DNA of 64,000 bases. It comes from Pegea sp. RAD2-039 (Eukaryota > Chordata > Thaliacea > Salpida > Salpidae). A program made the position numbers and the translations under genes. The notes under the pieces are model-generated. The model was not told where the DNA came from, did no database searches, and was given only the letters and a program-made list of their open reading frames with translations. The stretch lies in contig JAQGEQ010000338.1 of the NCBI GenBank assembly GCA_034620365.1, forward strand, positions 428,252 to 492,251, in the 5' to 3' direction. Below, one piece after another: positions 25,506 to 36,930 of the stretch. Within the stretch, counting starts at the first letter, position 1. Every line of letters starts with the position of its first letter.

Positions 25506-25739
25506 AAAAAAGATCTGATTTGATGATTAAAATGAATCTCGAAATGCTAAGAAACTTTCTTTACATTTTGAAAAATTACTAAACAATTAAAAAACATGAA
25601 AATAATCATATAAGGATATTTTGATTTTATTCGAAATGTTTTTGAAAATAAGCACGACCTCAAAAGCAACTTAATACTAAAAATAAGTTTCACAGCAGTC
25701 TACTGGTCACATTTAATCATTGAAATACAAGTAAATTAA

Positions 25740-25745
25740 TTTATT
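25740..25745 (-). promoter_or_regulatory. Poly(A) signal AATAAA overlapping the Kelch stop codon
   Basis: The end of the reading frame reads TTTTAATAAATT on the minus strand. The hexamer starts inside the stop codon (25,744-25,746), which would leave a 3' UTR of only a few tens of bases if this signal is used. No other canonical hexamer is obvious in the next ~100 bases. Confidence 0.55.
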
Positions 25746-28708
25746 AAAATGGGAAGTTGACACATATGTCAGCTTCACCTGGTTGATAGCTGACTATGAC
25801 TTGATCAATCCATTTATTCGTTCTTGCAACTTCTTTCCAATCATTTGTTACTTCATTGTAACTTTCGACAACTTTAACATAATCATCCCCAGAAAAACCT
25901 CCTGAAACAATCAAAAAGCTCATCACAATTATGCAAATTATTGTAAACATCATAACAATTTTAATTAAAAACTTTTTCAATTGCTAACATAAGAAAAGTT
26001 TTACCAAAAACATAAATCTTCTTATTAAAGACAACAGCGCTTGGGAATTTTCTTTCATAGTTCATACTTGCTACCAATTTCCAGTTATCATTGAAGACAT
26101 CGTATCTTTCAACAGTCTGTAAAGTTCCTCCGTCATTCAAACCACCAATGGCGTATATATAGTTGCCAAGCGTGACTACAGCTTTAATGATTTCAGAATT
26201 AGTTATCATTATAAGATTAGAACGTCATCGTGACGTCATCAGCAAGTACCTGGTCCACTTCGAGGTGTCAACATCGATTTTACAGAATTCCATTCGTCCC
26301 TCTGTGTATCATATCTATCCACAAGAGCAACTACATCAACGAAATCTTCACCACCGACAACATACAACATCCGGTTGAAGACAGTACAGTCGAAAAAGTA
26401 ACGAAATCTATTTATTGAAGATCTTTGCATCCATTCATCAGTGATGGGATCGTATCTGGTAATAACATAATAGTTTTTGTCAAACTAAGTTTTGGTTGAA
26501 ATGTCATTTCATCACTCACTTCATCAATTTTCTGCCATGAAAAGTTTCAACAAGATACAATTCATTATCTATGACTTCCATTGTCGGAAAACACAATTCA
26601 TCGTCTAGACTTTTGCACTTCTGCCACTCATTTGAAATTGGGTCGTATCTAGAAATGTAATTACGTCATTTAAAATTTACAATAGTTTTGTCATCATTAG
26701 TTTCTTGCTTCTAACCTTTCCATATCGCCATTCGTCTTTAAAATATAAATGAAACCGTTGAGTACTACTGAATTTGAATGATTTGGAAGACACAGCTTTG
26801 GAATTTTAAACCAAACATCCGTTTCAGGTAAACAAAACTTTATACTTTTCAAAGATTTCACATCAGAACTGTTGGATCCATCAATAATGTAGATCACCTG
26901 TGACATCGTATGTCATTCATTAAAGTGAAAAGTATTTAATTAATAAATCTTACTTGCGGAATATCAAGTTGTCTTGGCATACTCTCAATAGGAACATAAG
27001 CTTTGAGATCTTCCAGGACCTTGCTGAGATATTCATAGCAAGTATCTTTGATTATTTCACAATTTTCCAATTTCATGGAAATAAATTTTGGTTTTATCAA
27101 ATGGCAACGTACCTAAAGAAATCACAATTGTATACTCACAAGTCTGCAATTTTATATTTTCTAGATACTTACGTTCTTAATTAACTTTTTTAAGCAATGT
27201 TGTCTTGAAGCTAAATCATGCTTGACCCACTCTAGAAGAGCTTTGAATACTTGAGATTCACAAATCACATGAAGCTCATCTTTAGAAATGATATTAGAAA
27301 TTACAGAGTCTGGTTGTAATTTGAAATGTTCAGTTTGTGAAATCTGGTAAATATCATGAGGTCAATCAAAAATTTGTTCTTATTAAATATGAAGAGAACA
27401 AAATCAGTAGAAATAACCAACCAAGTAAATATTTTAAAATTATTTAAGTTTGATGAAGTAGGAAAAATCTTTCTACTTAAAATATTTTAGTCAAGAAAAT
27501 AAACATTTCTCTCTTTTCTTACTTCTATAAAGTTTTTCCCAATAAATTTTTCAAATTTAGTTGACAGCTCTATGTATCCATAATTCTTGGCAATGGTCAC
27601 AAATTGGAAGCAGTTGGAAATCTCTATTTGACTTTCCAAAAAGCTGAAACAGTTAAAATATAGTTACAAAAACTATTAAAATTAACTGACATATAAAACT
27701 AGCTTACTTGCTACATAACTGCTCTAAACCATTTATTTGATACATGGAATCTGCGTTCATGAGTTTCTTAACATTTTCTTCATTGATTTGTATTTGTTTT
27801 GTGTAAATATAATCAAGAAGATCAGAAAATACATTTGGGTCAACTTCATTTAATGTAATTTCTCCAGAATGTGTTTCTGTAAATCCACCTTAAAAATTTC
27901 AAATAGTTTTTGTGTTCATATATTTAGTTATCTTACAACTGAAGTTGAATATTTTAATCTAACTTACGACAAAACATTGCTTCAAAATAAGGTGAAGCAG
28001 CTACTAATATACATTTATGACAATTGAAAGTTCTTTCAAATCCATTTAGTTTCACTTTGATGCAAATATCAGGAGTCTCATTAGCTTCAGAAGAGTTATT
28101 TAGCCCAAGATGCCGACGATTGGTACAATTATCAACTTCCGAAATTTCATCTCTACAAACATCAAAACTATAATTTACTTTAGTATCAAATTATAATTAA
28201 GGAATTAGAAGAAACAATTAAGTTAGATTAAAATACAAAACAGTGATTAATTAAAATCATAAATACTTATTTCAGTTCTAAAATTGATAAATAATTAAAA
28301 CAATAAAATTAAAACTCTTCTAATTAAATGAGTAATAGTAAAATCACTCTAAAACAACTTAAATATAATAAATTCGATTTTAATTTATTAAACTTTAAAA
28401 TATTTATATCTTACTAGATGCAGTATAAATAACTTCTTAATATAATATTTAATATATACATATAACTTTAATAATAAATAAAGAATAAAAATAAATATAT
28501 TACTCAATATATATATATGTCTATATTTATATTATATAAACTTGAAATATGTTTTTAATACGTTCTTACTTTAAATAAAAATTTGTTTTAAAGTAACTTC
28601 ACTTTAAAAACAATACTAATTCAAGATACAAAACTCTACTAACCTTTTATCATCTGTAGGTGCCATAATTGAATCGAAAACAACTTTGTTGTTTGTTTTT
28701 GCTTCCAT
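25744..28708 (-). CDS. Kelch-like protein (BTB-BACK-Kelch), 11 exons, intact
   Basis: Likely substrate adaptor of a Cullin-3 ubiquitin ligase; the substrate is unknown. Exons on the minus strand: 28708-28644, 28152-27968, 27888-27708, 27643-27523, 27343-27173, 27112-26954, 26897-26716, 26648-26520, 26455-26250, 26181-26005, 25901-25744. They total 1,734 nt (577 aa plus TAA). Every junction is GT-AG and every phase joins without a stop. The BTB domain spans about residues 49-150, with FNCHKCILVAASPYFEAMF and a following F-T-E that fits the phi-X-E Cul3 contact. BACK spans about 155-290 (exons 4-6). Six Kelch blades run from about 295 to 565: the first three lack the Gly-Gly pair, the last three have it (YVVGGED, YAIGGLN, YVFGGFS) with matching YD..DEW or Y...NDW ends. 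The start was chosen for its AAAATGG context; an in-frame ATG-less extension upstream overlaps a CCAAT box. KLHL family membership is sure, the exact orthologue is not. Confidence 0.93.
26231..26238. promoter_or_regulatory. CRE palindrome inside Kelch intron 9
   Basis: TGACGTCA occurs again, perfect, in the 68-nt intron 9, next to a further GTCATC half site. Intron 7 also holds a TACGTCA. A cluster of such sites in tiny introns could be an intragenic enhancer or chance. Confidence 0.3.
28153..28643 (-). other. Intron 1 of the Kelch-like gene
   Basis: This is the only long intron of the gene (491 nt); the others are 56-179 nt. It has a GTTAGT donor and a TTTGTAG acceptor. The interior is extremely A+T-rich, with an ATATATAT stretch near 28,510, and I see no exon or RNA in it. 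Confidence 0.85.
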
Positions 28709-28807
28709 TTTGATACAAGTAAGAACTTTAGAAACTCTACCACTGTTAATGTTGAATAAATGAATTAGTGTAATTTCATGTAGCTGTTTCAGGCGGAAAG
28801 CAATCTG

Positions 28808-28812
28808 ATTGG
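28808..28812 (-). promoter_or_regulatory. CCAAT box (NF-Y type) of the Kelch-like gene
   Basis: Read on the minus strand the context is TTAGCCAATCAGATTG, a very good NF-Y site. It lies about 100 bases before the chosen ATG, the usual distance once a short 5' UTR is allowed. Its presence argues that the open frame continuing upstream of 28,708 is promoter rather than coding sequence. Confidence 0.6.
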
Positions 28813-29012
28813 CTAAGAGAGTTACCACTTACAAAACGTTCAACCCTCGTAAAGCAAAATTCCGTCAAAAACTTTAGTATCTGCAACTTTCAAATTGCTT
28901 AACATTTCAATGAGTTTAAATCTTTTTTAAAGATAGCAAACTTTCATATCTAAATGTTCATATCTGACAATAAATGAAAACTTGCCAAAAATTTTTCAAT
29001 TTTTTACTACTA

Positions 29013-29055
29013 CTTTTTTGCACACGGTACTATGCTTTTTTGCACACGACACTAG
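29013..29055. repeat. Tandem duplication of a 22-bp promoter-side element
   Basis: Two adjacent copies of CTTTTTTGCACACG followed by GTACTATG or ACACTAG (29,013-29,034 and 29,035-29,055). They lie about 310-350 bases upstream of the Kelch start codon. Duplicated binding sites are possible, but no factor is identified. Confidence 0.7.
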
Positions 29056-29217
29056 TTGTTTTCTACATCGATTGATTTAAAAAGTTCTTTAAATCGATAA
29101 CGAAATCGAACTTTAAGAGTTTAAAACGTAATTAACGTCACAAGCCTCACTTTTTCCTGGTTATTGATCAATAAATGACAATATTTGTTTGTCGCTGAAG
29201 ATATGTTTGCATTTTAC

Positions 29218-29225
29218 TGACGTCA
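29218..29225. promoter_or_regulatory. CRE palindrome TGACGTCA
   Basis: Perfect 8-bp CRE/ATF palindrome about 510 bases upstream of the Kelch start, in a locally less A+T-rich stretch with more TCAC/GTGA half sites. It is the sort of site bound by CREB/ATF. Whether it is used cannot be seen from sequence. Confidence 0.45.
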
Positions 29226-29261
29226 CAATGTGATCATGTCACTGTCAGCTTTAGTTTAAAG

Positions 29262-29269
29262 CCGGAAGT
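29262..29269 (+). promoter_or_regulatory. ETS/GABP-type site CCGGAAGT
   Basis: Consensus ETS core in the context AAAGCCGGAAGTCGAG, 37 bases from the CRE palindrome. ETS, CRE and CCAAT sites together are typical of broadly expressed animal promoters. This supports reading 28.8-29.3 kb as the Kelch promoter, or as a bidirectional one. Confidence 0.45.
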
Positions 29270-29324
29270 CGAGTTGGCCAAATTTGTGCTTTTGCTGACA
29301 TCATCAAAGCATCTTTTTAAAAGT

Positions 29325-29435
29325 AGGTTTTTTTAGTTAAAAAGTTAAAATTTATGTAAAGATGGATAATTGTTTGTAAATTTTTGAAAATTTTAAAAAA
29401 TCTGTTTAAATTTAGTTAAAAATGCTTTCGGACAC
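29325..29435 (+). repeat. Direct repeat pair b, copy 2
   Basis: Same orientation as 23,315-23,425. This is where the repeat-free promoter region ends and repeat-type sequence resumes. Confidence 0.75.
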
Positions 29436-29439
29436 ATAT

Positions 29440-31640
29440 TAAAAGCATTTACTCTTACAATCAAATTAAAAAATAATATTATAAAAAGGCTAAACAATTG
29501 TTATCAATAAAGGAATAATGTTTTAACTCCAATTCCTACAAGACTTCTTCACTTTTGTAGAAATCAATACTAAGGATACGCAGAAACACGAAATAAGATT
29601 TTGTATGAAGTTCCTTTCATCTCTCTAGCTTTGTTTTCCGCTAGAGTGCGCTCAAAGATATAAAAACAAAACAATGATAATTTTAAAGCATTAAACTAAT
29701 AATTCAAACAATTTAGATTATTGCTGAAGAAGAAAGTTGAAAGAATTTAGACAAAAATATATTTTTGTTTAAAGCACACGCCAAATTTCTACAACATGCA
29801 TAATTTGATAGTTTTAAGCAAATGTAATTTTTATTGCTTGAGTTGTGAATACAGTTTACCATAAATTTATTTTTGAAAGGTTGATCTAAATAGATAACAA
29901 TTATGAACTTTTTTATTGTTTACGCTACCAAGCATATAAAATATCTTGTCTAGGATAACAAATGAATAATTTCGGTATACACTAAACCAACTATATTAAA
30001 GCAGAATTTTATATTATTGTTAATAAAATGTTTTATTTTTGAGTTCATTTTCTAAAAACAACAAAAAGTTTTATTTTTGTTGATTACTTTCCATAATTGT
30101 TTGCAGTTTAGAACGTCAAGTATATATAATAAAAATAAATAAAATTCAATCATTATCGATATTACATGTATAAAGTTTGCATGTTGAGAGTTTAAGGCTA
30201 AGTATTAGAAATTTGTTCAAAAACTTTCTTTTATCTTTTTTTTTTAAAGATCCTTGCCAAAGGGGAAATTTACAAAAATGCCAATTAGGTATTATAATAA
30301 AAAATATTAAGATAAAATAAATTCTTTCAAACAACTTTCAAAAGGCGTCAATTTTAGTTACTATTAAGGTGGTACATTTTAAAAAGATTTTTCAAAGTTT
30401 ACCTTAAGTAATAAATGTTAAAAACATAAAAAAATGTCAATCGTATTTAAAAAAAATTGTTTTTAAACCAACTTTAAGTTTTTAAATAGGACTACTTTTT
30501 TCAGCTATACTTTTGGTAGAACGTTTATTAATAAATATCAAATTAACTAACCAATATCGAAAACTTATCTCTTTGATCAATTTATTTCTTAGTATTTTTC
30601 TAAGTATAACTATAACAAAAGTTCAGTAATTACATATTCTGTTACATGAATATAAGAATTACAATTTCACTGATATTTCTATTTAATAGTTTTCAATTAT
30701 TTTTTGGTTTTAAACAACGTGGAGATTATACAACTTATTAACTATTTCCAGAAAAAAAGATGAAGTTGAAGTTTTTATTCATTTTACACTAGAATATAAA
30801 AAACAATGCAATCCATGAAAGAAAACTACGAAGAAGAATATTTTTTGTTTTCATTTGAAACTCACTACAAGAAAATTATGCATCTGGGTGTTTATCTCCT
30901 TAGATTAGTAAATGATTTTAATAAAAATAAGCAATTTGTTGAGTAAAACATATGAGTATGTGATGTAATTTAGAATTATTCATTACATTAAAAAAATAGT
31001 AATGTTAACTTGTTGGTGTTGTTAAACAATGTTTGGATAAAAATACAAAACATAGATAATATATTACTATTATATTATTTGTTATATTTTTATTTTTTAT
31101 TTTATAATTTGATAATCTATATTTAACGATAGGTTTCCTTGTCAATCAAAAGCACACTTTCATCAAGGTTCGAAAGTTTTCATCAAAATATAAAAAGTAA
31201 CTTTTTAAATTTCAATTATTTTTTAAAACATTAGTTGCTAATTATTGATGAATATAAAAAGAATTTTATTATTCACTTCAAGTTTAAAATTAAATTTAAA
31301 AAATAATTGTCAATTAATTCTTAATAAAAAATTTGAAGTTTAAAGCCTTTTAATAATTTCTTCATCATCAGCAAAATATTCATATATTTATCATCCGCCA
31401 AACTACCTAATTTTCAATCAATTTATATCAAATTATTTTCTAATAAAAGACTATTTTTTAAATCTCTAAAAAGCTTTTAACTGCACTAAACTAGTTAGAA
31501 GACTAAAATATAATTATCCAAATAATATTAAATGCTTGTGATTAAAAAATATCAAAAAAAGTTTATAAAGTACGAATTTTGTTGCTTAATTTCTTTTAAA
31601 CTGAATTAAAAGTAAAAATGTTTTTGAAAGAAAAGTGTTT
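29440..31640. other. Spacer, non-coding
   Basis: Holds one CTAGCG islet (29,638). 29,790-29,890 matches 59,500-59,590 directly, sharing GAATACAGTTTACCATAAAT. The rest is plain A+T-rich sequence without recognisable genes or modules. Confidence 0.6.
29638..29657 (-). promoter_or_regulatory. Islet, GATAGCGCAC type
   Basis: CCGCTAGAGTGCGCTC on the plus strand, about 930 bases upstream of the Kelch start. It is the islet closest to the gene. Confidence 0.45.
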
Positions 31641-31647
31641 ATTTGTA

Positions 31648-31995
31648 AACATTCTGTCATATTATCAGAAACATATTTACAATAATGAAATGAACTTTTG
31701 ACCAATTAATAAAATTTTATTTTATTATTTTTACTTCACTATTTATTTGTATCTCATCATTTGCATATATAGGAAATTCAAGCAATTCTTGTTATTTAAA
31801 AATTGAAATTTGTTGAAAATTCATTCAACTTCAAATTTGTAATTCAACAGATGGAACCAGATTTCAAAATCGAATTTCGTTGTTCAAAGTTTCATTGTTT
31901 ATAATTTTGTTGCAGTTTAGCGTTTGTGGGACCAAATTTAAATAAATCAATTTATGTATTTTTAATAACAAATCTTTTGTTGAAAATTTATGTCA
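31648..31995 (-). repeat. M1 module copy 7 (spacer)
   Basis: C 31,648-31,680; B 31,810-31,838; A 31,917-31,942 (TTTGTGGGACCAAATTTAA); Z 31,975-31,995. Confidence 0.75.
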
Positions 31996-32639
31996 GTAGT
32001 CATCATTTGGAATGTTTAAGTCTTATTTTATCCAATCTTCTTTTAGCTTTTTTTAGTTAGTACTTCGTAATTCTCTATTTATTCCAGGAAATTTATTTTT
32101 TTGAGCAAATGAAAAAGAACCACTAAGTTATTAAACTACGATTATTACCTTGATTTCATTCAACCATCGGATATAAAGTACTTTGCATACTTATTTGATT
32201 TAATATTAATTAGTTTAAATTTTTATGTGTGGAAATTTAAATGTAAATTGTTGGGATTTAAGTAATGTTTTAAATTTTCATAGAAAAAAAGACAAAATAG
32301 TAGATAAGTAGTTTATACATTTTGAAAATATTTTAAAACATAAACAATTATGCATTCTTAACTAATATGAACTTTATAAGAAGCACAAGTCAAAATACTT
32401 TGAATTTCCAATCAAATTAAACAAAAAGTATTGAGTCTCTTTGTTTCTTAAAAATCATTAATAATTATGAAAAACTGCTATATGCTCCAAAATTATTTTA
32501 TTAAATTACTGAAAACGTTAATCAACATTTAAAAGAAAATTTAATTTTGAATTTGTAAAAGAAATTTGTAAATATCAAGCAATCTCGCCAAAACGAAGAA
32601 ACGTGTTGTTTTTACTATAATATAAACCTTTTTTAATTA

Positions 32640-32900
32640 GATGCAAAGGTGCATCTTCTAAAATTATTAGATTAAGTGCGTACCAAATCGTACGGATCTT
32701 GTTTATTCGAAATCTTTACGGTTATATATTAACTATATTCAATCTTACGTTTGTGGTATCGTTAAATTTTTCATGCGCCTTAATCGACTAATAATGTTAT
32801 TGAAAATATTATTGTTATAATAATATTATCGGTTCAACTGTATATCAAGTAACAGTAAAATAATTACTTTGGTTTTCTTAGTTCTGAAAATAAATTATAA
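32640..32900 (+). repeat. M2 module (spacer)
   Basis: Perfect palindrome GATGCAAAGGTGCATC at 32,640-32,655, then the G block at 32,741-32,768 and the ATTATTGTTATAATAATATT stretch. M1 copy 8 follows. Confidence 0.72.
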
Positions 32901-33059
32901 AATTTCGTCTATTTACTTAATAAAATAATAATGTTTAATATATTTAATCATGGTTATAAAGCAATAGATTTATAGTCAACACAATTTCAACATTGATAGT
33001 TAAAAGTAAATATGCTAATAAGCAATAAAAGTAATAAATATTATCTTTTATTTATTTTT

Positions 33060-33270
33060 TGTTGACATAGAGCTCAATATAAAAACTACGAAAATTATTT
33101 CGTTAGAACTTGATCTTTTATGCTCTAGACAATAACAAAGCGTTAGAAAATAATTAAAGGGTTAAATTTAGAGTTGAAAATAATTTCCATTGAAAATTCA
33201 ATTAGCAACCTGAGTTTCAGTTCTCTACAGATAGAAACATAAAAGTAATTTTAAATATTATTATATTGGT
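33060..33270 (+). repeat. M1 module copy 8 (spacer, decayed)
   Basis: Z at 33,060, a worn A (AACTTGATCTTTTATGCTCTA) at 33,108 and B at 33,168-33,200 follow the M2 copy at 32.64 kb in the same order as at 45 and 63 kb. Confidence 0.6.
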
Positions 33271-33494
33271 GTAATGAGTAAAAAAATTACTTTTTTAGAC
33301 TAATGTAAATAAACTGTTTATAATTGTTTTTCAAATATATTGACTTTTCTTATATTATTTGTAAAACATAAACAAAATAAATTGAACCAAAATAAATTGT
33401 TTGAAAAAACAGAAGTTTAAAATTCAAGCTAAAAATTAAAAGAACTGTAGAAATTTTATATTTCTTACTATTATGAATAAGTGTTTAATAGATA

Positions 33495-33510
33495 GATGAA
33501 AGAGTGCATC
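33495..33510. repeat. Isolated worn hairpin
   Basis: GATGAAAGAGTGCATC; the IR-C mate near 54,570 is also worn (ATGCAAAATGCATTC). Confidence 0.55.
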
Positions 33511-33949
33511 TTGCAAAGTACTTAGTCATAATAGGTTTTTATACAATTCTATTAATAGGAGAAATATACTGATTTATATATGCTTCTAAATATATAATTT
33601 TCGTAAAAAAACTTTCTGAGACTTAAGTATTTATATTTAGTTAAAACAAAGTTTAAATTTTTCTTGCATAGTCACCAAGCTAGACAATAATCTATTTAAA
33701 AAAAATAGAAAAATAAGTAACCATTTTCAAAATTTTTTTCATTAGATAATAATTCTATTCCTTTTACTCTCTAATAAAGTATCCTAAAATTTCAAAAAAA
33801 TTTTTAATATTTGTTGCATCTTTCAACCATTTATAATTTTTATATATAATGTAATCTTCAAAAAAACTTAAAAAGCTTTATATAATTAATTCAGTAAATT
33901 ATACAAAATTACTTTAGTAAACAACGTAATCATCTTTTGAATATCATTT

Positions 33950-34096
33950 TAAATGATTAAAGTATACCTAATTTTTGATGAAGCCACAAACATAAGGTCT
34001 TATGCAGCTTATATTGACATTTACAAATCCTTTTTTCACTGAAATACCAAATCCAGTATTTATAAATGCAATATTTGGAAGATGCACTTTTGCATC
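33950..34096 (-). repeat. M2 variant (spacer, IR-C)
   Basis: G block as GATGAAGCCACAAACATAAG at 33,978 and perfect hairpin GATGCACTTTTGCATC at 34,081-34,096. Confidence 0.72.
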
Positions 34097-34859
34097 TGTT
34101 TATTAACTAAGTGTTTTTCATAAGTAAGAAATACAGAGATTGTATTTTATTTAAAATAAAATTTAGTTAAATCTCATCATCAAATAATCTACATTTAATT
34201 TCACCATTAAATATCATGAAGTTTGTTAAAGTTGTAAATTAATTCTGAGGAATACAAAAGTTTCTAGTTCAGTGTAAACGATTAATCGTAATAAAATAAA
34301 TGGTAATACAGCAACTATAAACACAAATTCAACAAATATAAATTATATATGTAATATTCGAGCAAATGTTTACTAATATTAATTTTAACTATTGCAAAAT
34401 ATATTTTTCTATAGTTAAAAGCAAATGTAAATTTGATAATATGAATATTGTACTCAGATTAAATTAAATATTTTAAATTAATTAAAAACCCATTTATTAT
34501 AACTTTTTGCTTTTATCGTTTGCGTTCTCTAGAAATAGAATATTTTGGCTAATAACAAATATCTAATACTGCTGATTAAATTGCTTTAATGGTTTGTATG
34601 ATTTTTAAATTATTTTGAAGATCAAACGAATAAAATCCGTGAGTCTTATAAAAGTCTCATTTTTAAAAACAAAAAGTCACATGGTTTTGATTTAATTTTT
34701 GATCATCAGTACGATTGATCATTTTTAATTTTAATCATCGAAGTAGAATAAATTTTAATCTGAATTAAATAAAAATTGATCAAAAAAATTAAACTAATTT
34801 TATTTGTATAATAGTAAACTTATAAAAAATTTCTTATCAACTTTAAAATCAAATTTTCA

Positions 34860-34936
34860 ATTTGAACAATATTTGTCAACAAATTGCTTATCAAGAAAAT
34901 TATAACATTAATTTCATTTGAGTTTGATCCCATACA
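34860..34936 (+). repeat. Truncated M1 (Z and A only)
   Basis: Cut off directly after GTTTGATCCCATACAC by repeat pair a. Confidence 0.7.
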
Positions 34937-34939
34937 CAA

Positions 34940-35065
34940 TTTGGTGGCGCTGATAAATGAAGACTTTTAGAAATTAAGTCAAAAGCCATTTGAATGTTTT
35001 GTTTTTAAATTGTGAGTACTAACAGACTGGAAAGCTTATTTATATTTATAAATAAAAATTTCTTG
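34940..35065 (+). repeat. Direct repeat pair a, copy 2
   Basis: About 90% identical by eye to 21,565-21,700. The left edge cuts off an M1 copy right after its A block, so this is a rearrangement or insertion junction. Confidence 0.8.
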
Positions 35066-35069
35066 TTTT

Positions 35070-36320
35070 TTCAAAATTTAAACAATATTGTTTAATATTT
35101 GCATAATTAATAAATAAACACACTGTATACAATATATTTTTCTTTATGATTTCAACACAGATGTTTCACCTCACCAAATACATAAGTTAATCAATTATGG
35201 TAAAAAATTAATTCAAGAAAATTAACTTTAAAAAAAATTAAATATTATTCTACAAATATATAAATTATTAAACTAATCTATCCCATGAATGTTGAAAGTT
35301 TATTTATTTGTTTTTGTAGCCGAATTATTTTATCCGTTTAGTGACGCAAACAGTAAGAAAGGTCATAAATTTGAACTTTTTAAACAATTTATTCAAATTT
35401 AATTTCCTGTAAGCCTTATACACTATTTAAATTCTAAAATAACTTTTACTTTTGAATATCAAAAAATAAATGCGGTAATAGTTAACCTTTATAGGAGTAA
35501 ATATCATCTCGAGTATCATTTATACAGTTAAATGTAAAAGTTTAAAAATTTTATACTTTTCTTTAGGAATGAAACACTTTCTTATAATTCAAATAAAATA
35601 ATTCAATGTCTGTTTTTTAAATCCAATTAAAAGGTTAAGTTTTTTTTTAAAACAAAAATTGAAAATAATTATAATACTAATAATCCAAATTAAAATCACA
35701 CCAAGTAAAGCATTTTATAATAAAAGTTCCAGTAACAATATTAATTGATTGAAGTACGCATGATAATTTGATCAAATCACAATATACAATTTCTTACAGC
35801 TTTTGTATATCCGCCGATATTTATAATTTTGGAAACATTTCTTCAAGTTATAATCAATAATTTGAAAGATGCTTTTTTATATTCACTTATTCAAATAAGT
35901 TTTGTTATATATAGAAAACAGACAAAATGAATAATTTTCAAAAATTTTGTATCCTTTGTTTTGTAATTCTTTAATTTCGGAAATACACTTTAAAAATAAT
36001 CAATTTTTTTATTTTGGTTTTGAAAAATTTTCCTTTTTTATTAGTAAAACAAATTTAATTGCATATTTAATCTTGTAAATATGAAAATTATTAAATTTTT
36101 TTTTTTTTTTGAAAATAACGAAAATAATTAGTTTAAGGTTTTTGCTAATAATAATTATAATAATTATATTTTTAATTAATTAATCTGAAACACACAGCTT
36201 GTAATAGAATGCTCGTAAGAAATAAAAATTTAAATATTTACTAACTTACTTGAAAAATTAATTCATTAATACATTTAAAAGTTTAATACCTTCAATTTGG
36301 AAGTTATTATTTGTAAATTA
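35070..36320. other. Spacer, non-coding
   Basis: Includes a decayed relative of 50,750-50,800 at 35,320-35,355 (ATCCGTTTAGTGACGCAAAC) and a decayed hairpin near 35,868. Includes a 14-T run near 36,095. No gene. Confidence 0.6.
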
Positions 36321-36321
36321 T

Positions 36322-36370
36322 GAAAGGCGTTTCGCCCTGTACATGTGGACTTCAAGCACTTTCACTGACC
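36322..36370 (-). ncRNA. Decayed hammerhead-ribozyme-like sequence (Penelope type)
   Basis: The plus strand reads GGCGTTTCGCCC, a short loop, then GGACTTCAAGCA. On the minus strand this gives the hammerhead 3' core GAAACGCC next to a stem. The 5' core CUGAUGA has changed to about GCUUGA, so self-cleavage is unlikely. The pattern GTTTCG-CCC...GGG-CTTCATCAG is common in hammerheads of Penelope-like retroelements. No Penelope coding sequence was found nearby. The A+T-poor patch continues to about 36,410. Confidence 0.5.
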
Positions 36371-36409
36371 ATAAGCATTTTGAAAATTGCTTGTCATAGC
36401 ATTCTACGT

Positions 36410-36930
36410 ATCTTAATTTTAAATATTTTGTTCCTTTACGAAATCTAAAGGTCAACTTTGATTCAATTATTATATATATACTATTATACTTATTATAATA
36501 TTAGTTATTAATATAACATTTTTATTTTATAATTCGTCGTGATTATGCAAGACAAAAATTGTAAAATTCATTTTAATTTCCTTATATTAAATAAACGCTT
36601 AATACTAATAAAATATTCAAATTAAATTTTGGATTAAATTTTGTTTTGCATATCTTTTATTTTTATTAGATTTGTTTTTTTAATTTTTTTTGTTAAAGAA
36701 ATGAAAATCAAGAAAGCAGTTCATTTTTATTTAATAAAGACCACAATGTGTTTTGTTGCAAATTGTATAAACATTTCTACAAATCCATAAATAAATTTAT
36801 CAAATGATTATAATTAATAATGAAAACATGTAAAATACATCACTTAATAATAAATTTTACCCAACATATAGCAGGAATTATTAATCTTAAAGTAACCTGG
36901 TTCATAATATTTGTTATCTTTTAATAAAAA
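36410..36930. other. No gene or clear repeat
   Basis: A+T-rich, with a short TA-rich stretch near 36,470. Nothing else identified. Confidence 0.55.

Larger units (their letters stand above)
28829..29324. other. Intergenic, promoter-side region of the Kelch gene
   Basis: Distinctly richer in G+C than the surrounding repeats and free of the dispersed modules. It holds the CRE, ETS and 22-bp tandem sites. A plus-strand frame stays open for about 44 codons near 29,195-29,330 but has no ATG and no convincing splice site, so I do not call it a gene. Confidence 0.6.
33290..34940 (+). repeat. IR-C spacer copy (inverted with 52.8-54.8 kb)
   Basis: Inverted match to 52,800-54,790; for example, AACGATTAATCG at 34,276 against CGATTAATCGTTTACAC at 53,456, with sums near 87,740. 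The part 33,600-34,220 also matches 59,590-60,220 directly. It supplies the sequence missing from the IR-A left arm at 5.89 kb. Confidence 0.82.

Noticed and set aside
28709-28828. 40-codon N-terminal extension of the Kelch protein
   Set aside because: The frame is open, but it contains a strong CCAAT box, begins with GTG rather than ATG, and the internal ATG has the better context.
29195-29330. 44-codon plus-strand open frame with coding-like wording near the Kelch promoter
   Set aside because: No ATG, no convincing splice sites, and it coincides with CRE and ETS sites; promoter composition explains it.
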